DNA of 64,000 bases from contig NC_089994.1 of the NCBI RefSeq assembly GCF_036417845.1, forward strand, positions 17,564,001 to 17,628,000, in the 5' to 3' direction. A model generated the notes under the pieces. The model saw only the letters and a list, made by a program, of their open reading frames with translations, was not told the origin of the DNA and ran no database searches. The translations under genes were made by a program, and so were the position numbers. The DNA is from Apteryx mantelli (Eukaryota > Chordata > Aves > Apterygiformes > Apterygidae). Positions 1 through 13,800 of this stretch are shown one piece after another; the first letter of the stretch is position 1; the number at the start of each line of letters is the position of its first letter.

Positions 1-1733
1 TACCCTATGTATTCCAAAGGATCAACTTGAGTCATCAGTCTTGCTTTAATTTAAGTAGCACACCCTTCGTTCCAAAAAAGGTATTTTTATACAACGTATA
101 AGACAGTTCAGTTTGTTCAGGAAAAGTATTACTATAAAACAAACTTAACACATTTTGGTATTTCTCCAGTCCAGAGCACTTACCAGACATTGCAACTAAA
201 CCATTAGCACATCCCTTTCAATTCAGACAATACCTAGGCAGCCTTCTTTCCCTTTTAGGATGGGCCAAAGCAAAACTAAATCCAGCAAGAGCAGCCGTGT
301 GAAATTTTACACAGGGGATTTATTTTAAAAAAATACTCTCATCAACATTCTAGCATTTCTAACAAAACATATTCAGAAGAGATGACAAAGGTAGGATTGT
401 CAGCTCTCTTAAAACTTTAAATATAGACTTCAGATAATAGCTGCTTTAAATCAGAAGATGAGGAATCTGTAAAAGTCTGACCTGTCCCTCGTATAGTAGG
501 TACGACATGTACTTTTATGCCTACACCAGTTTCAGGCTGCATTACTCCTTTAAAATGGAAAAAAAAAAAAGAAAGGAAAAAAACCCCAGCAGAAATGCAG
601 ATTCAGTGGGAGCAGATGATGCAATTGCACTTTCTAACAGAATGCCTAATGAGCTAGTACTTGAATAATCAAAGATCAACTGCAAAAAGCAAGCATACAG
701 TTACAAAAAGCATTCTCAGCCTCATACCACAGCGGAAGCAAAAGTTACCTCTGCCAACTTAAAAACCAAAGCCAAGAGGATTTAATTTCTATTAAAATAT
801 TTAAGTCTTAAAGTTTCAATAATCTAAATACACTTTTTAAAAGTCATGATGATTGCTGTTTTACATTAAACTGACATGAAATCAGAGACTGCAGTGTCAG
901 ACTTCACTGCAGCCATTATATACACGGTCTCTGGTTTTGTCTTTTTTGCTGAAACATTGATTCCCATCTTTCTCTCTAAAGCTTACGGGCCAAGTTTGCT
1001 CTTCAGCAGGTTCGCAGTTTTCTCCAACACGAAAACAACCTGTGTGTAAACTGACACCACCCACCTCTTCCCTCCAGCAGTTCTCTCCGGGTTCAGTCCG
1101 TAGAGGAACCTGCATCACTGCTAGGCATGGCTTACGCGACCCTACTGCCCGAGGGCTGGCGCTGCTGGAAGGCTGTAGGCGGAGGGCGTTTCTCCAGTGC
1201 ACGTTCTCTCCCTGCTGGACTGACACACTGAATTCAGTAGGACCAGGCGGCTTGTGGATAAAACAGGCAGCTCCAAAACTGGCTCATTTCATTGGAGGCG
1301 GCTGAATGTGGGCATCTACAATTTCGGCATTTCTAAGGCAAGGACCATACAAAAAATTATAAACACTGTATGGTGATGAAAATACAACTCCTTTGAGATA
1401 TATGCTTTACACTGGATTTCTATTGCTGCTTCTAAAGACCATCTCCAGTTGTTTCTAGAGGTCAAAAGGGAAGAAAGTTAATTTTCTCCTGTTGTAGTAT
1501 GCTTATGAACATGTATAAAAAGTGGTCAAACCCCAATGAGGGTCCCTGCTTCTGGTTTATGTACAGTAATTTAAGTCAGCTGAATATATCTGTAATACCT
1601 AAAAAAAGTTATTTTAAGATTAAGTCCTTCATGCATTATGAGGAAGTTCTGGATTAAAGTGATGGTATATTGGATGTTGCTTGTCTGGGACTCCGGTGTC
1701 ACTCTCCTGGAATCTTTGTCAAAGATGCGTTTC
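1..1733 (-). other. NAA25: NAA25 3'UTR and downstream sequence
   Basis: No further coding exon is recognisable downstream of the NAA25 stop. An AATAAA on the minus strand (TTTATT at 319-324) is a candidate poly(A) signal, which would give a 3'UTR of about 1.4 kb. In human the next gene past NAA25 is ERP29, but none of its coding sequence is visible here, so the window seems to end before it. The 3' end was not determined. Confidence 0.5.
319..324 (-). terminator. Candidate NAA25 poly(A) signal
   Basis: AATAAA on the minus strand, about 1.4 kb after the NAA25 stop. It is the best hexamer I noticed in the final 1.7 kb. Chance occurrence in AT-rich DNA is possible. Confidence 0.35.
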
Positions 1734-1853
1734 TTAAATCTTTAGTTTTTTAATGGTATCAAGTCTCTTTTTCAGCAGCTCTCCAATTTCCTGAACTGAG
1801 TGATGGTAACTGCTCTGGACCTTCCCTTGCACAGTCTTTGTAAACTTTTCTTC
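1734..1853 (-). CDS. NAA25: NAA25 exon 24 (stop codon)
   Basis: Residues 933-971: EEKFTKTVQGKVQSSYHHSV, then QEIGELLKKRLDTIKKLKI and TAA (1736-1734). Acceptor CTGCAG. The C-terminal KKRLxTxKKLKI ending equals the human ending as I recall it. Confidence 0.96.
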   Translation of the reverse strand, partial: EEKFTKTVQGKVQSSYHHSVQEIGELLKKRLDTIKKLKI

Positions 1854-4800
1854 CTGCAAAGCACAGAAGAGATACAGGTCACTCACTCCACTGCAATCGT
1901 TTAAATCCTCTTTTTAAGCCTCTTCCACCATCTCTACAAACAATAATAAGAATTTCATTCGGACCACAATGTAAGATTACAAAGGGAATCTTATCAGCAC
2001 AGAATAAGCAGCAGTAACTGGTCAGCAGTATTAATTCCCACATATACTGGTGTTCCCCAGACAGGACTAGGAACACATTAACTTCTTCACCCCTGGAAAC
2101 ACATTTGTGCAAAATATTTATGGCTGAAATTGAGGGGTGTGTGTAGCATTTTTCTAGAGGTCATTTATTAAAGCTGGGAATCTCTTACACTGAAAACTGA
2201 AATCATGGAACAAATGAATGCTGACCAACTTAGAAACCCTTATACTGAATTCCAGAAGCATGGTGAACTACAGCGCGTGGGAAGGGTTCAGATGACACCA
2301 GCTCAGCAACACTGAGATCTAGGTTTCCTGAAGGCAAGAAGCCATTTGATATCCCCTTCCACGTGCAATTTTCTGATGGGCCCAAGCTAAAAGACTGCCC
2401 TGTCTCTCCAACACTGCTTAAAGAGGATTACTGACGTGCAACATCGCTGGCCTTGCTCCTGGAGATAAAGTGAGGTTAGCACTGACCTATCATGAATGAT
2501 GTTATATTTTTATGCTGTATGTTTATTTAATAACGGCTCTTGGTGTCCAAAGAAGCACCTAACACCATTGTTCTGCAAGAGGCAACTTGCTATCAAGAAG
2601 CATTTTGCCGACACTCATACAGATAGTGAGCAGCAAAGCCTGTGAAGCACAGCCTGAGTGAAGTGACTGGATGTGGGAAAGTCTCATGTCAGCCGCAAGC
2701 CTTGGCTGACACGTTGTCAGTCATGTTCCATTCCTGAATGGCACCAGAGTTTTCTTTAATACTTGAGCGCGACAACTTTTTTTTGAAAGCACTGTTTAGC
2801 TCTAGACACACAGAGCTGCAAACGCAGCTCTGGGCCTGAGTAGAGCTATACAGACTGCATACATTAGGATTTCCTACAACAACGTCAAACAACGAATGGA
2901 ATAGCAAACATCATGAACAAACAGGAAAAATCGCAACAGACTCCTATGGACAGTTCTGTTCAAATCTATGCAAGTCTTATGCCTGATTTTTGCAGGTCTG
3001 TCTTCCGTAGTAATTTGATGCCTTACACACAAGGTTTTGCTCTTATTTGAGAGCAATGGCTTGAAAAGCCAAGCTTCCTCATTAGGCACATGCTTCTCAA
3101 GTCTAAATTTGGCACTGGGCTTGGCATGAGCAGTGCCTATTACTCCTGCCTTTGGTTTTCTTTATACAGCTAAGAAGGGGAAAAAAGTTGCCAGTCATTT
3201 TTCCATACGTATCAAGTAAATGTTTCCAGGGAAGTGACTTTGTGAAATCTCAAAAATTTCCTGGAATACTTCTTTTGCATCCATTAAAGAGCAACATAAA
3301 ATACAGATGATAGAACAGTCATACCACAGACAAGAAAATGATGTTAAAAATCTAAGATTTCCTCCTCTACATACCACGCTAAGTGAAAGTAGTTTAAAAT
3401 TGTTGTGTTAAAATCTCATTTTCTAATACTATTTTGTGCGGTAAGCAAAAACTGATAAGATGAGGCAGAGTCACTGTACCAGATCATGAACTATGAAAAA
3501 CCAACTCTGCCACTCCAAAACCCAGCTTCTAGCAGTCTGGTCCCTGACCTCTGGGTAGCAGCTGAAAATCAATCATAAGTGGTTTCTTTTTTCCTTCCAA
3601 TAAAAGATTTTTGGGTGAATGCTTTTCTCCCCAAGTTATTCTGTAGGTATGTAAGTATAGATTATTATCTGTCATATACAAATGTACAGAGCACAAAAAT
3701 AATGATGCAAGTTCTTACCTGTAAAAGCAGAGTGTCCTTGAGGGACAAGTCTTCAAGTTTTAGTGCAGTCAGAATTATTTCAAGCCCTTTGATGTAATCT
3801 ATTACATTGGAAGTTAATGTCTGTAGGTCAGTAACATAATCCAGAAAATGCGTAAATACAGGAGGCTATAAAAATAAATACATATTTTAATTATAAACAC
3901 ATATTAATGTCTATTCAAATGACTATTCCATATAACAATTCACTTTGTAAAGCCTATAAATTCTATTCCCCCATGCCACTGCTAAGCTATCCATATTGAT
4001 CCATATAAATGATACCAGTTAGCTAGTTTACTATAGTGCACTTGAGACAGGAAGGTCTGAGATGCTCTGAACTGTGTGTTTCCTATTTAAAACCTGTCAC
4101 GGGATGTCAGAGATGTGGCACTCTCACCATTTGACTTTAAATAGAAAAGAATCTTTAAACATTAATACTGAGTAATTGCTAGCCTACATCAGATTCTACA
4201 AGGTAGAGCTTAAAAAAAATCAGTATATTAACAGATCATCTGCCTGGATTTTGTCCTTCAGCATGAGTGCCATTGGACTTGGGTGGTGGGGTGGGGAGGA
4301 GAAGAAAGGAGTACTGTCTACCATAGCTAAACTGCTTTCTTTTTTTTTCTTCTTCTTTTTTTGCAAGTTGGATTTAAAAGGTCGGAGGACACTGTCACAG
4401 TAACTTGATACCCACAGGGTGATGGAGATCGTCTGAAAAAAAAAAAAAAAAAAAAAAGGTACAAGTATGTTACAAGTTGCATTTACAAGGTGCTCCTAAA
4501 CTCATTTTAGCATATTTACTGAAAAGACTCAGAGTAGTTAGAAGATGCAAAGAACACTGCTTCCACGAGTGACTGAGATCAAAGAACTTTCACTGCATTC
4601 CAGTCCCAGCATTTCTACTCTGAAGTACTTCAAAACTTTTATTTTTTAAGACTTGTGTTCATCCCACCTCCCTTCAGACTGATTTCTCACTCCATGCTCA
4701 ATGAGTGGACATGGACACTTCCAAAAGGCAGTTCAGACCTTAGCTCGAGTGAAGGGCCCAGTGGAGGAGCCAAGCTCTACGCTTATTTACAGAGGGACCC

Positions 4801-7800
4801 TAAAAGCAACTTCGGATGCACCAGAAAGACGTCTAGCTACATGTGCCTAGCCATGACTCAAAACACTCTCATTGCCCAAAATACTTCACCATTTCATCAA
4901 GAAACACAGCCTTGGGCTCCATGTTATTCTCTAGTTCTAGTGTGAAGATGAAAATTAAGGTTTATATTCACATCAGCCCAAGTGCAATTACATATACAGT
5001 CAGTGGAATAGCAACAACCCTCAAGCAGAAGCAGGAAGGGAGCTGAGTTTGTGCAGCTCTGGGATGTCAGATGGAACTTTGTTTTTGTATTAGGTGGGCG
5101 AAAGTCTTCAAAGAAACTAAATAGCAGCAAAGAAAAAAAATACCTCAACAAAGAAGACTAAGTTTTCTAACAGGTTTGGATGAGTTTTCAAGGTGCCATC
5201 TCTGACTTCAATCAAGTCACCTTTACATTTATTGAACAAGTCTGAAAAGAGAAAAGAAAAGCCTTACTGAGGACATGTAGATCAACTTAAATGCTTAATT
5301 TTCTGTGCAGCATGTATCTCTTGTAGTGTGCAAAGCTGTGAGAAGACTGATTGTTAACCAGTTAATGACAGATTTGGCCAAAGCCTTTCAACAATGTCCA
5401 GTTCTAAAATTCCCTCCGAATTGCTCAGTATGCAACACGCACACACAAAAAATGTCATTAAAAATAGCATCTCTCCAGCATTTATAACCACACCTGGACA
5501 AAGTACCAGGGAGACAACAATTGCAAAGACTAAGCTGCAAGGTAGCGAAATGACAGGACATAAGGACATTCTGTGGCATGCAACAACTTAATAATCAGAT
5601 AAGCCAAGGGGAATCTCAGCCTTGTTCTCAAGTATCTTTCAAGGGAGTTTGCAGATGTATTAATATACTTTTTCATAGTTGCAGCACACTCTCAGGAACA
5701 CATCCTTATACTACGAAGCATGACCTTAAATACCAGTGTTTATTTACTATTTACCTGTCAATCGTTCTAATAAAGACTTGAAACTATTCCCTATCCTCTC
5801 CTGGACTTCTGCTGAATCTTCTGAAAGAAAAAAAAAATTGCCATTTTAAACCAAGTTTGTACATTTTCTGCTTCCAGAAAACCAAGAGGCATTTAAATGT
5901 AATTTAATATTAGCAGTCAAAACCAAATGCAACTGCTTTCAAAAAGGACCCAGTATTATATCAGTATATACTGCCCAGAAAGACAGACTTGCATAGAAGA
6001 TGAAATTACTGTCTCCTGGATAACTTAGTGTCATTCAAAAATTTGCACAAGCAGTTTAACAGTTTGGGTCCAAATCATCTAATGCCCTAGTAATTTTCAA
6101 ACTAAATGAAGACATATTCCGCTCCCTCCCACCACACACCATGACAGTCTGGTTAAGCCCCTGCCCTGCCCCTCAAACACTTACCTAAGCCATTGGTATC
6201 TAGTTCATAAATATCACTAACAAGATAAAACAAGCTAGTCTGGCATTGACAGCTGCCATTACTGAAGAAGCCAGCCATTCGGGTAGGAGGAGGGCCAAGG
6301 ACAGGATACTAGGCAAGAAGCAAAGAAAAAGATAAAGGTGTTGCAGCTTTTCCTTATCCAGAAAACAGTGTTTGTCTCTGGCACATCTCTCAGTCAGATT
6401 CACACACTACAAACTCGGGGTCAGTTAAGTGCATTCTGCAGCCTGTTGGACGTTACAAGGTGCATTCAGTTTCTCTGCTTGCATTCACGTTCATTTAATA
6501 TTTGGGAATAGCTTTTTCCTTAACGGATACCTGAATTTTTTGTTCTAGAAACTTCTTCCCTGAATCCACTGTCGCTTCCAGCTGTTGAAGCAGAGATCGA
6601 ATTGTATCAATCTTGGACGAGACGCCGTTCTCTGCAGTCTTTTCAGAGTTCTTTGGTTGAATAGTGTGACTAAGAGTTGGGAGTCCGCTTACTAGCCTTA
6701 AAGTTAAAGATCGGATTCGCAACCACAGGGTTTCTTCCTCCAATGAGAGTTTCCTATGTTCTTCAGAAATGTCCCTGGAGAAAGGCACCAAACGTTTTCA
6801 GGCAAATGCTTCATATTTGCAAAGTAGCAAGCTTCGCTCAGGTACAAAAGCCTATCCAAAGTTTTGGAACAATGTATGAAGAGGAAGGAGTAGTCAGAAA
6901 TTCAGAAAACTGTATTAATATGTAAGATGGCAGCACTGCTAGAAGTGATGAATGATGCTCGTTAAGTTTGCAGTTAGCCAGTCTAGAGAACATTTAAGTA
7001 TGGGAGCTGCCCTAAAAGGATTTTCTTTCCCCGTAAGTATTATCGAAAAGGTGCGACTCCACAGCTCAGGGTATTTCTACTCACCTGTCTTTTGGATCCC
7101 AATTAAACAAGACTGTCAGGTCTCTGTTGTCACGCAAGTCTTTCCATGGAATGTCATCCTCCTCTGGGCTCAGACTCATGGACTTTATACTTTCTTCTAA
7201 ACTGGTTGATCTGTACATAAGAATTAGCAACATTAAAAATCAAACATTTGTTAATTAGAAAGAGAAGGCCCAGCTCACTAACAGGTCACATTCTCTTCAG
7301 TATAGGTCAACTGTAAAATGTCAGAAAAGTTGTATATATCTAGGATACTGTCAAGGATGCTGGAGGGCAGAGCAAATTAGAAGCAGGGAGAAGTAGCTGG
7401 CAGGTTTTTACTGCAAAGGTGCAACCGTAACTGACTGAGGTCTCAATGGACCAACGTTCTGCCTATACACAAATCCCCAGTTTGTATACTGCCCAAGGTA
7501 TTGCACTTACTGCTGCTGTACTTACATATTTGCTTCAAGTAAGAGGTCTAGCAACATCCGTTCTGTGCGAACTTGCGCGAAGTGAAGGGAGGAGTTCAGC
7601 CTATTTCTAAATGCAATGAATTCTGGGATCTTCTCAAATGCACCATACTTGTAAGCTTGAATGATATATTCTGAGGTCTAGAAGAAAACACACATCATGG
7701 CTGTATTAGTTACTTCCGTAAGTTCAAAACAACCAGAGTTTAACAAGATCACTGTGAAGAAACTGCATTTCTGTGGCTTTAATTAACCTAGAGGTACAGA

Positions 7801-10800
7801 GTCTGGCAGATACTCATTTTCTGGGACAAGCCTGCAGTTTTGCTTGTCCAAGTCATCCCAGCAGTTTTGCTGCTTAAATTTAAGAGCACCCAGATGTTCC
7901 ACTGGGCAGCATTATTTAATAAGCAACCCCAAACTGAGAAACATCACGTTGCTGTCGCCACTAAGACTGAAAAATACTTAAGGGAAGGGGGAGTTGATTT
8001 TGGAAGGTACTTTTTTTTTTTTTTTTTTGAGAGATGCATTATTCGAATCATTGTCTCATTATAAAAAGTACTTTGAAGCAAAATAAATGTATCCCAGATT
8101 TTCTGGAGCCAACTTGGATATGCATCGCATATTACCACAACATCAATTAAAAAAAATTACTCACACATTTTTTTATTTCTCTTTTTTTATTGGATTTTTG
8201 AATACAGTATCACAGGATATCATCATGCAGTGCATACACATTACAATACAATCTAGACACCAAAGGAAACTGTCAGGGTCCATAGGATAGTTTGCTTCTC
8301 CTCTGATGAAATGCAGCAGTACAAGGCACTTGACATATTTCACATCAGTCCAAGCGATCCCCAGAAGGAGATCTATATGATGAAGGAGCCCCAAACAAGA
8401 ATTATGTTTTAATGAAAATCTCTAAATGTAGAGACAGAAGGAACAACTTATGCTCCCAGTGAAGACAGAGTACTACATTTTACATCAGAATAACTCCACG
8501 AATGACAAATTTTGGTAAATCAAACATTTTCTTCTGAACAAGATTATCAGATGCACTGAAGATGAAAGGCACCAAAAAAACCCTAGGTAACTGTATACTA
8601 TACTAACAGACTCCACCTGTCTGGAAGGCTCTGAGAGACTAGAAGCTAGTACTCACAGATGAAAGCCACTAATTCTTTTTTTCAAAATAAGAAGTGTCCT
8701 CTAGATAACCAAATTTCTTGGGGAAAAAAGAGCTATTTGCATTATATGAAAAAAATATGCCAAATATTCAACAACATACCCTCTGTTAAACAGCCTTGCA
8801 GAGTTCATGTCAGGCTGCGGGACTGCGCTATGGGCGCTAATTCAACTGCATCGACGTGGCTTTTAAATCCCCATGGGACACGTTGGTGTTCTGTTTGCCT
8901 GCAGTATCTGGAGAAATTAAAGACGGACGGACACAAGAAAATTAGAGAGATTACTTGTGATTCTGCATATTTAAAGGAGGACTGTCTTGAAAAGGATGAA
9001 GTTGCCTTTTTAGCATTGACCAAGTATAGCAACACTGCCTCTCTCTCCTCCCTGTCCTTGGCATCCTCTCTCAGAACAGAAATATTATGTCAGCACTGCA
9101 CAACATCCTGGACAACTGTTGCTCCTGCGACCCCCTCTTAAATACAATTCATTTCACTGCAGGCTGTAAGTTCAGCAAGTCAGAAGGAATGTGTATTCAT
9201 CCAAAGTGATCAGTTTGAATCAGTAGCTATATTTTTATGCCAGATCACTTCATTTAAACCCCAAGCTTCCTGTTTCGGGCAGAGTCCCATCCACACAATG
9301 CTGCAGGACACACTCACTGTGCTGTATATTTAACTGGTATAGGAGACATTCCAACCATCTTAAACACCAACCTAGAGAGGAGCAGGCAGCATCTGAAATC
9401 AGCTAAAAAGGTAACTTTAAAAGTATAGTCCTCCTTTAACACTGCAGTTAGATGCTGTTACGGATCTGAATGGGAAGCTGATGTCAAGACCCTTAGCATG
9501 AAGGGGCAACCCCAGCAGAACCACAGAAGCAAAGAAACTGGTGGCAGATTCTGACCTTGCAATACTGAAGACACATCTTAGGGTAAGGAACTTTTTTTTC
9601 CCTATTCTCTCCATTCTTGATATGGCATCATCCTAGACAAGCAGTACTCTGAAATGAGCCTTGACCTCCTGCAATTTGCACCTCATGGCTGGTTTTAAGG
9701 ACACCTGCTATTTGCAAACTTGTAAAGCTTTTGATGCGTTTCCCCATGAGAAACAACTTCAGGTGGTAACCAGTGAAAGCGTCCAGGATACGTGCGAGAT
9801 TGACTCTGCTACCCAAGATCAATAACGGCTCATGGTCCTTTGGTCGCAACACTATCTCCAAGAAGAAACATGGCACAAGTTGGTTTCAGAGACATATCCT
9901 TGCCTCGTAACACGAAGAATTACGTAACACTGATTGCATCATTTTTTCTCCCTCTTGCAATTCCAACCTTTTAAGGTGTGGTAGTGAAGCAGGTCAATTT
10001 ATTCAGGCACCACCTTTTCGTCATTTCTGGAACATTAGCGGAGTAGCGTTTTCTTGGGAACAGCACTTAGAACATGGCTCAGTGGGTCTTTATCTGTGTA
10101 CAGATGTTGAGCTATGGAGACAATCACTTCTTCTCTCCTGTAAGCACCATTATCATCATTCATGTCAATAACCTTCTTCCAAGGTAGTGCTCAGAGGCAG
10201 TAACCACACCTGAAATTACTTCAGTCGAAGTGTTTTTCCAGGGAAAGATGATTTCTTGCTGCTCTCAAGCAGATAAGTCACATCTGGCAGTCTCTTCAGT
10301 TCACTTTTCTCACCTGGCACACTGCAGTCAAAGGTTTTATTCAGACAGCTGATTCTAGGCATGCTTTTCATTAATACCCACCGAGTGACTTTCAAACAAG
10401 AAACAAGTTACTCCTCATCAAAAAGGATAAGAAGCCATTACAAGCAACAGGTATGTAGGAGAAAGCTGTTTGGATCCAGGCTTTCACTCCAGCACAAAAC
10501 ATTGACTCAGGAACCCAGAGCAAGTAGGATCAGTGCTTAAACAACAAGTAATTGAGGGAAGCAGACGAGAGCAAGCTCCCAGTGCACCATTCATGTGCAT
10601 CTCTGTGCATCCCCCTCCGCATAGTAAAGTGTCATTTCTGGGTCAGACGCAGGTGACACTAACTCAGCATCTCTACCTTCCAAGGACAGGAAAATGGTAA
10701 CTGGTATCCTGTATATAGGAATTACCTAGGTTGCCAAAAGAGCAAGGGAATTACTGTGTTACAGGTACTATGTGAGCATCTTTACTATTGAGTATAGACA

Positions 10801-13800
10801 AACCCTCTGTTTTATCTAGTTCTGGGAGGGAGGGAAAGCAAGTTATAAGACTGCAGAGCCTTGGGAGCCTGCTTAGCCAGTGACTGACTGGAAGAGTTGC
10901 AATTGGATTGCACCTTAGTTCCTTACCAAGTGAGAATCATTTCTTTCCACCTACCTCTCACCAGTGATCAAACTTCATAAAATATAAATATACAGGATCT
11001 GTTTCTTCTCCTCAGAATGGGACTGCCTTGCAAGTTTTAGGGAGGTGGACCAACATTATGCCTACAGTTCCCTACAGCAATTCTAGACTATTTGTTTATT
11101 TCTGTATATATTTTCACTAAGATTTTAAAAAAATGTATCTTGCTTCACCATTTTCCTACTTAGATAATTTTTCATGATTCCATGGGAATTCTGAGACAGC
11201 ACTGTTTTCCCTATAAATGTATCAGAATGTACATCACAGTGTACTTGTCAAGAATCTTACTTGGACAGTACAGTTACTAATCAGCAAGCCACAAGTATGC
11301 TAGATGCCTAGTTCATGGAGCGTATTTTAGGAAGTACCTGATGTCTTAGAGGAATTCAGCTACTCTCCCCTCACTATCTCCTCCATTCTAGTCCTAAGCT
11401 TTTCAGTCAAATAGACTCTCTTTTAATTCACACCACTTTTTGATGTGAATTGGATAAAGCAGATAGTTCCCATTAGCACAAGACCAGCTTTTGCAATTTG
11501 ATTCTGTCACTTCAAAATAAGGTCAAATCTCAAGCTCTGCTCTGCCTTCAGTGAAGCTGAGACTTTGAGTCATTTCTTTCCCCCTGCCTCCCACCTGAAA
11601 TTCTTCCACCTCGTTCCTTCCTCTTTCATTACCTTTTATAATGACAAATATTCCCCACCAGCCCTGAGTACCCAGGACAACTGTAGCTGAAGTATGCTGC
11701 TTCAATAAGTGTAATACAAAGGATTCGTATGTATGCCAGCAACACCTGAACACACCATCCCTGGCTGCTGTTTGGCTTTCTAAAATGCTAGAGGCTACAG
11801 CACCAGGACTTGCCATTTGCCACATTATATTTCACTTGAATTAGTGCATAAATCACAACCCATTCATCTAAAAGTAACCACACCCAATTTTTGAGGAGTA
11901 TTAACATTGACTTTTAAAAATAAAAACCTAGAAGCAAAGTCCCATAGAGCAATAAGTTACAATTGCTTGTAATGAGAAACACAGGTTGAGCCAGCCTTTA
12001 CTATAACCGAAGTTGCACATAGTATTCCTGTGTGTTATAACTTGCTCCAGTCCCATAAGCCCTCACATAGGGCACAGACTTCTGTAAGGCATCATGACAT
12101 AATTGCTCTGTTACAAGGACAGAGAGGTTTCTTTCAACTTACATCTTTCTGGTTGGAGTGAAAAAACCTGAGTGCAAAATTGCAGGATTGGGATGCAGCA
12201 GCATAATGGCCCAGAGACTCTGCATAGCGCGTCAGAAGATAGCTGCAACACAACACAGTGCAAGTCAGACATCGGCACACAGCGCTGGGGAATCTTGAAT
12301 TTCATCAGGGGCAACTCTGACCACAGAAATGCAGCATAAGAAAATTCATCTTTTATGAATTTCATTTTCATTCAGCTTTTATGAAAAGTCTGGAGATTTA
12401 ACAGAGGGCATTCACAACATACATATTAAAATTTAATCTTAACAGTAATGAAAGGAATTCTTAATATTTTTAAAAACAGAAAACGGGGGCATGGAGTTCC
12501 TGCAACCATCTTGTTAATTGTACAAGAGCTTTACTGAATTAAATACCCACAAAATATGTTATGAACACATTACAAACTAAGCAAGGCCATTTGGTGTATG
12601 TGTTTTACCTAGTGCTCCCAAGCTTTGCTGAGCAGTGACACAAGCCAGAACACCAAGCTATGACTGGCATCGAGATACACATTTCACAGATTTCTTTCAC
12701 AGAAGAAAAAAAATAGATCCCTTGTAGTTAGTGCTCCCAACACCCAGAACAAACAGATGCTCCACTAAAAACGGAACACACTACAATAGACTTAATGCAA
12801 GTGTGACTTGCTATTCTAAAACACTTTTTACCCAACGCCCCGTGAAAGTCTGATATTCTGGTAACTTTGAGTGGCAAAGGAAGTAGATCTCAGGACTGGT
12901 TCATGGAGGGTCACCTTGACCAATTATTCTCAGTATATACTACCCACCCGATGGTGTCGTGCTGTATGTGTTTTGCATCAAGGCTGGAATACAGTTCTGC
13001 AACAGGTTCAAATGCACCAAGCCTGCAGTAGATTCGAATGAGCAGCAATTTGAACTGAGCGTTGGAAGGACTATGAGATAGCCCCTCTTCTAAGAGGGTC
13101 AGGCACTGCCACACAGCCGTCTCTTCACCTGGTGACAAGGACACAAACACAGACAGGCGTGATCAGAGAGAGGCGCTGAACACCGGCAGCACAACTCACT
13201 TGGGCATCGAAGCTTCCTTCCCCGTGTTACACACCTCTCCCGAAACAGCCCCGTGTATTTAAACACGCAGACTGCGTTCATCAGCCACCTTGCTGCCCTT
13301 GAACGTAACACCCAGCCCAGCATTTCCACTGCTGTCTGGAGGCAAAGGCAGAGGAATAATTCGTCACAGGGAATACCCAGCTCACATCTGTCAAAGAGCA
13401 AAGCCCTCACGCATGGCCACCAGCAGAAGTGACTTTCCCTAAAGGGTCCTGGGCTGTTCAGGATTTCTAGCTTGTAACCACAGAGCCTCCCAAGCATTAT
13501 GAAAGATCAGCCCAGAAACAGGAATTCAAGAGCCTGTGACGCTCCACCTGTGAGGGTGTGAGGGATTTACCCAGGTTAAAGACTAAACCTTCTTCCAGAA
13601 GGACAAAGCCATAACTGCCTGCTGCACAGGCAGGAATTAAAACAGTGCCCAAGGACACCCACCACCGGAGGCAGACTCTGCGCAATTCGGACAGTAGGGT
13701 GGTGGGCAGAGCAGATGTGCAGTGCAGAATATTCAGGACAGGGCAACAGGTCTGAGCAGAAGCCCTAGAAGCAGAGGAGCCCGGAGACAATATGGCAGCA

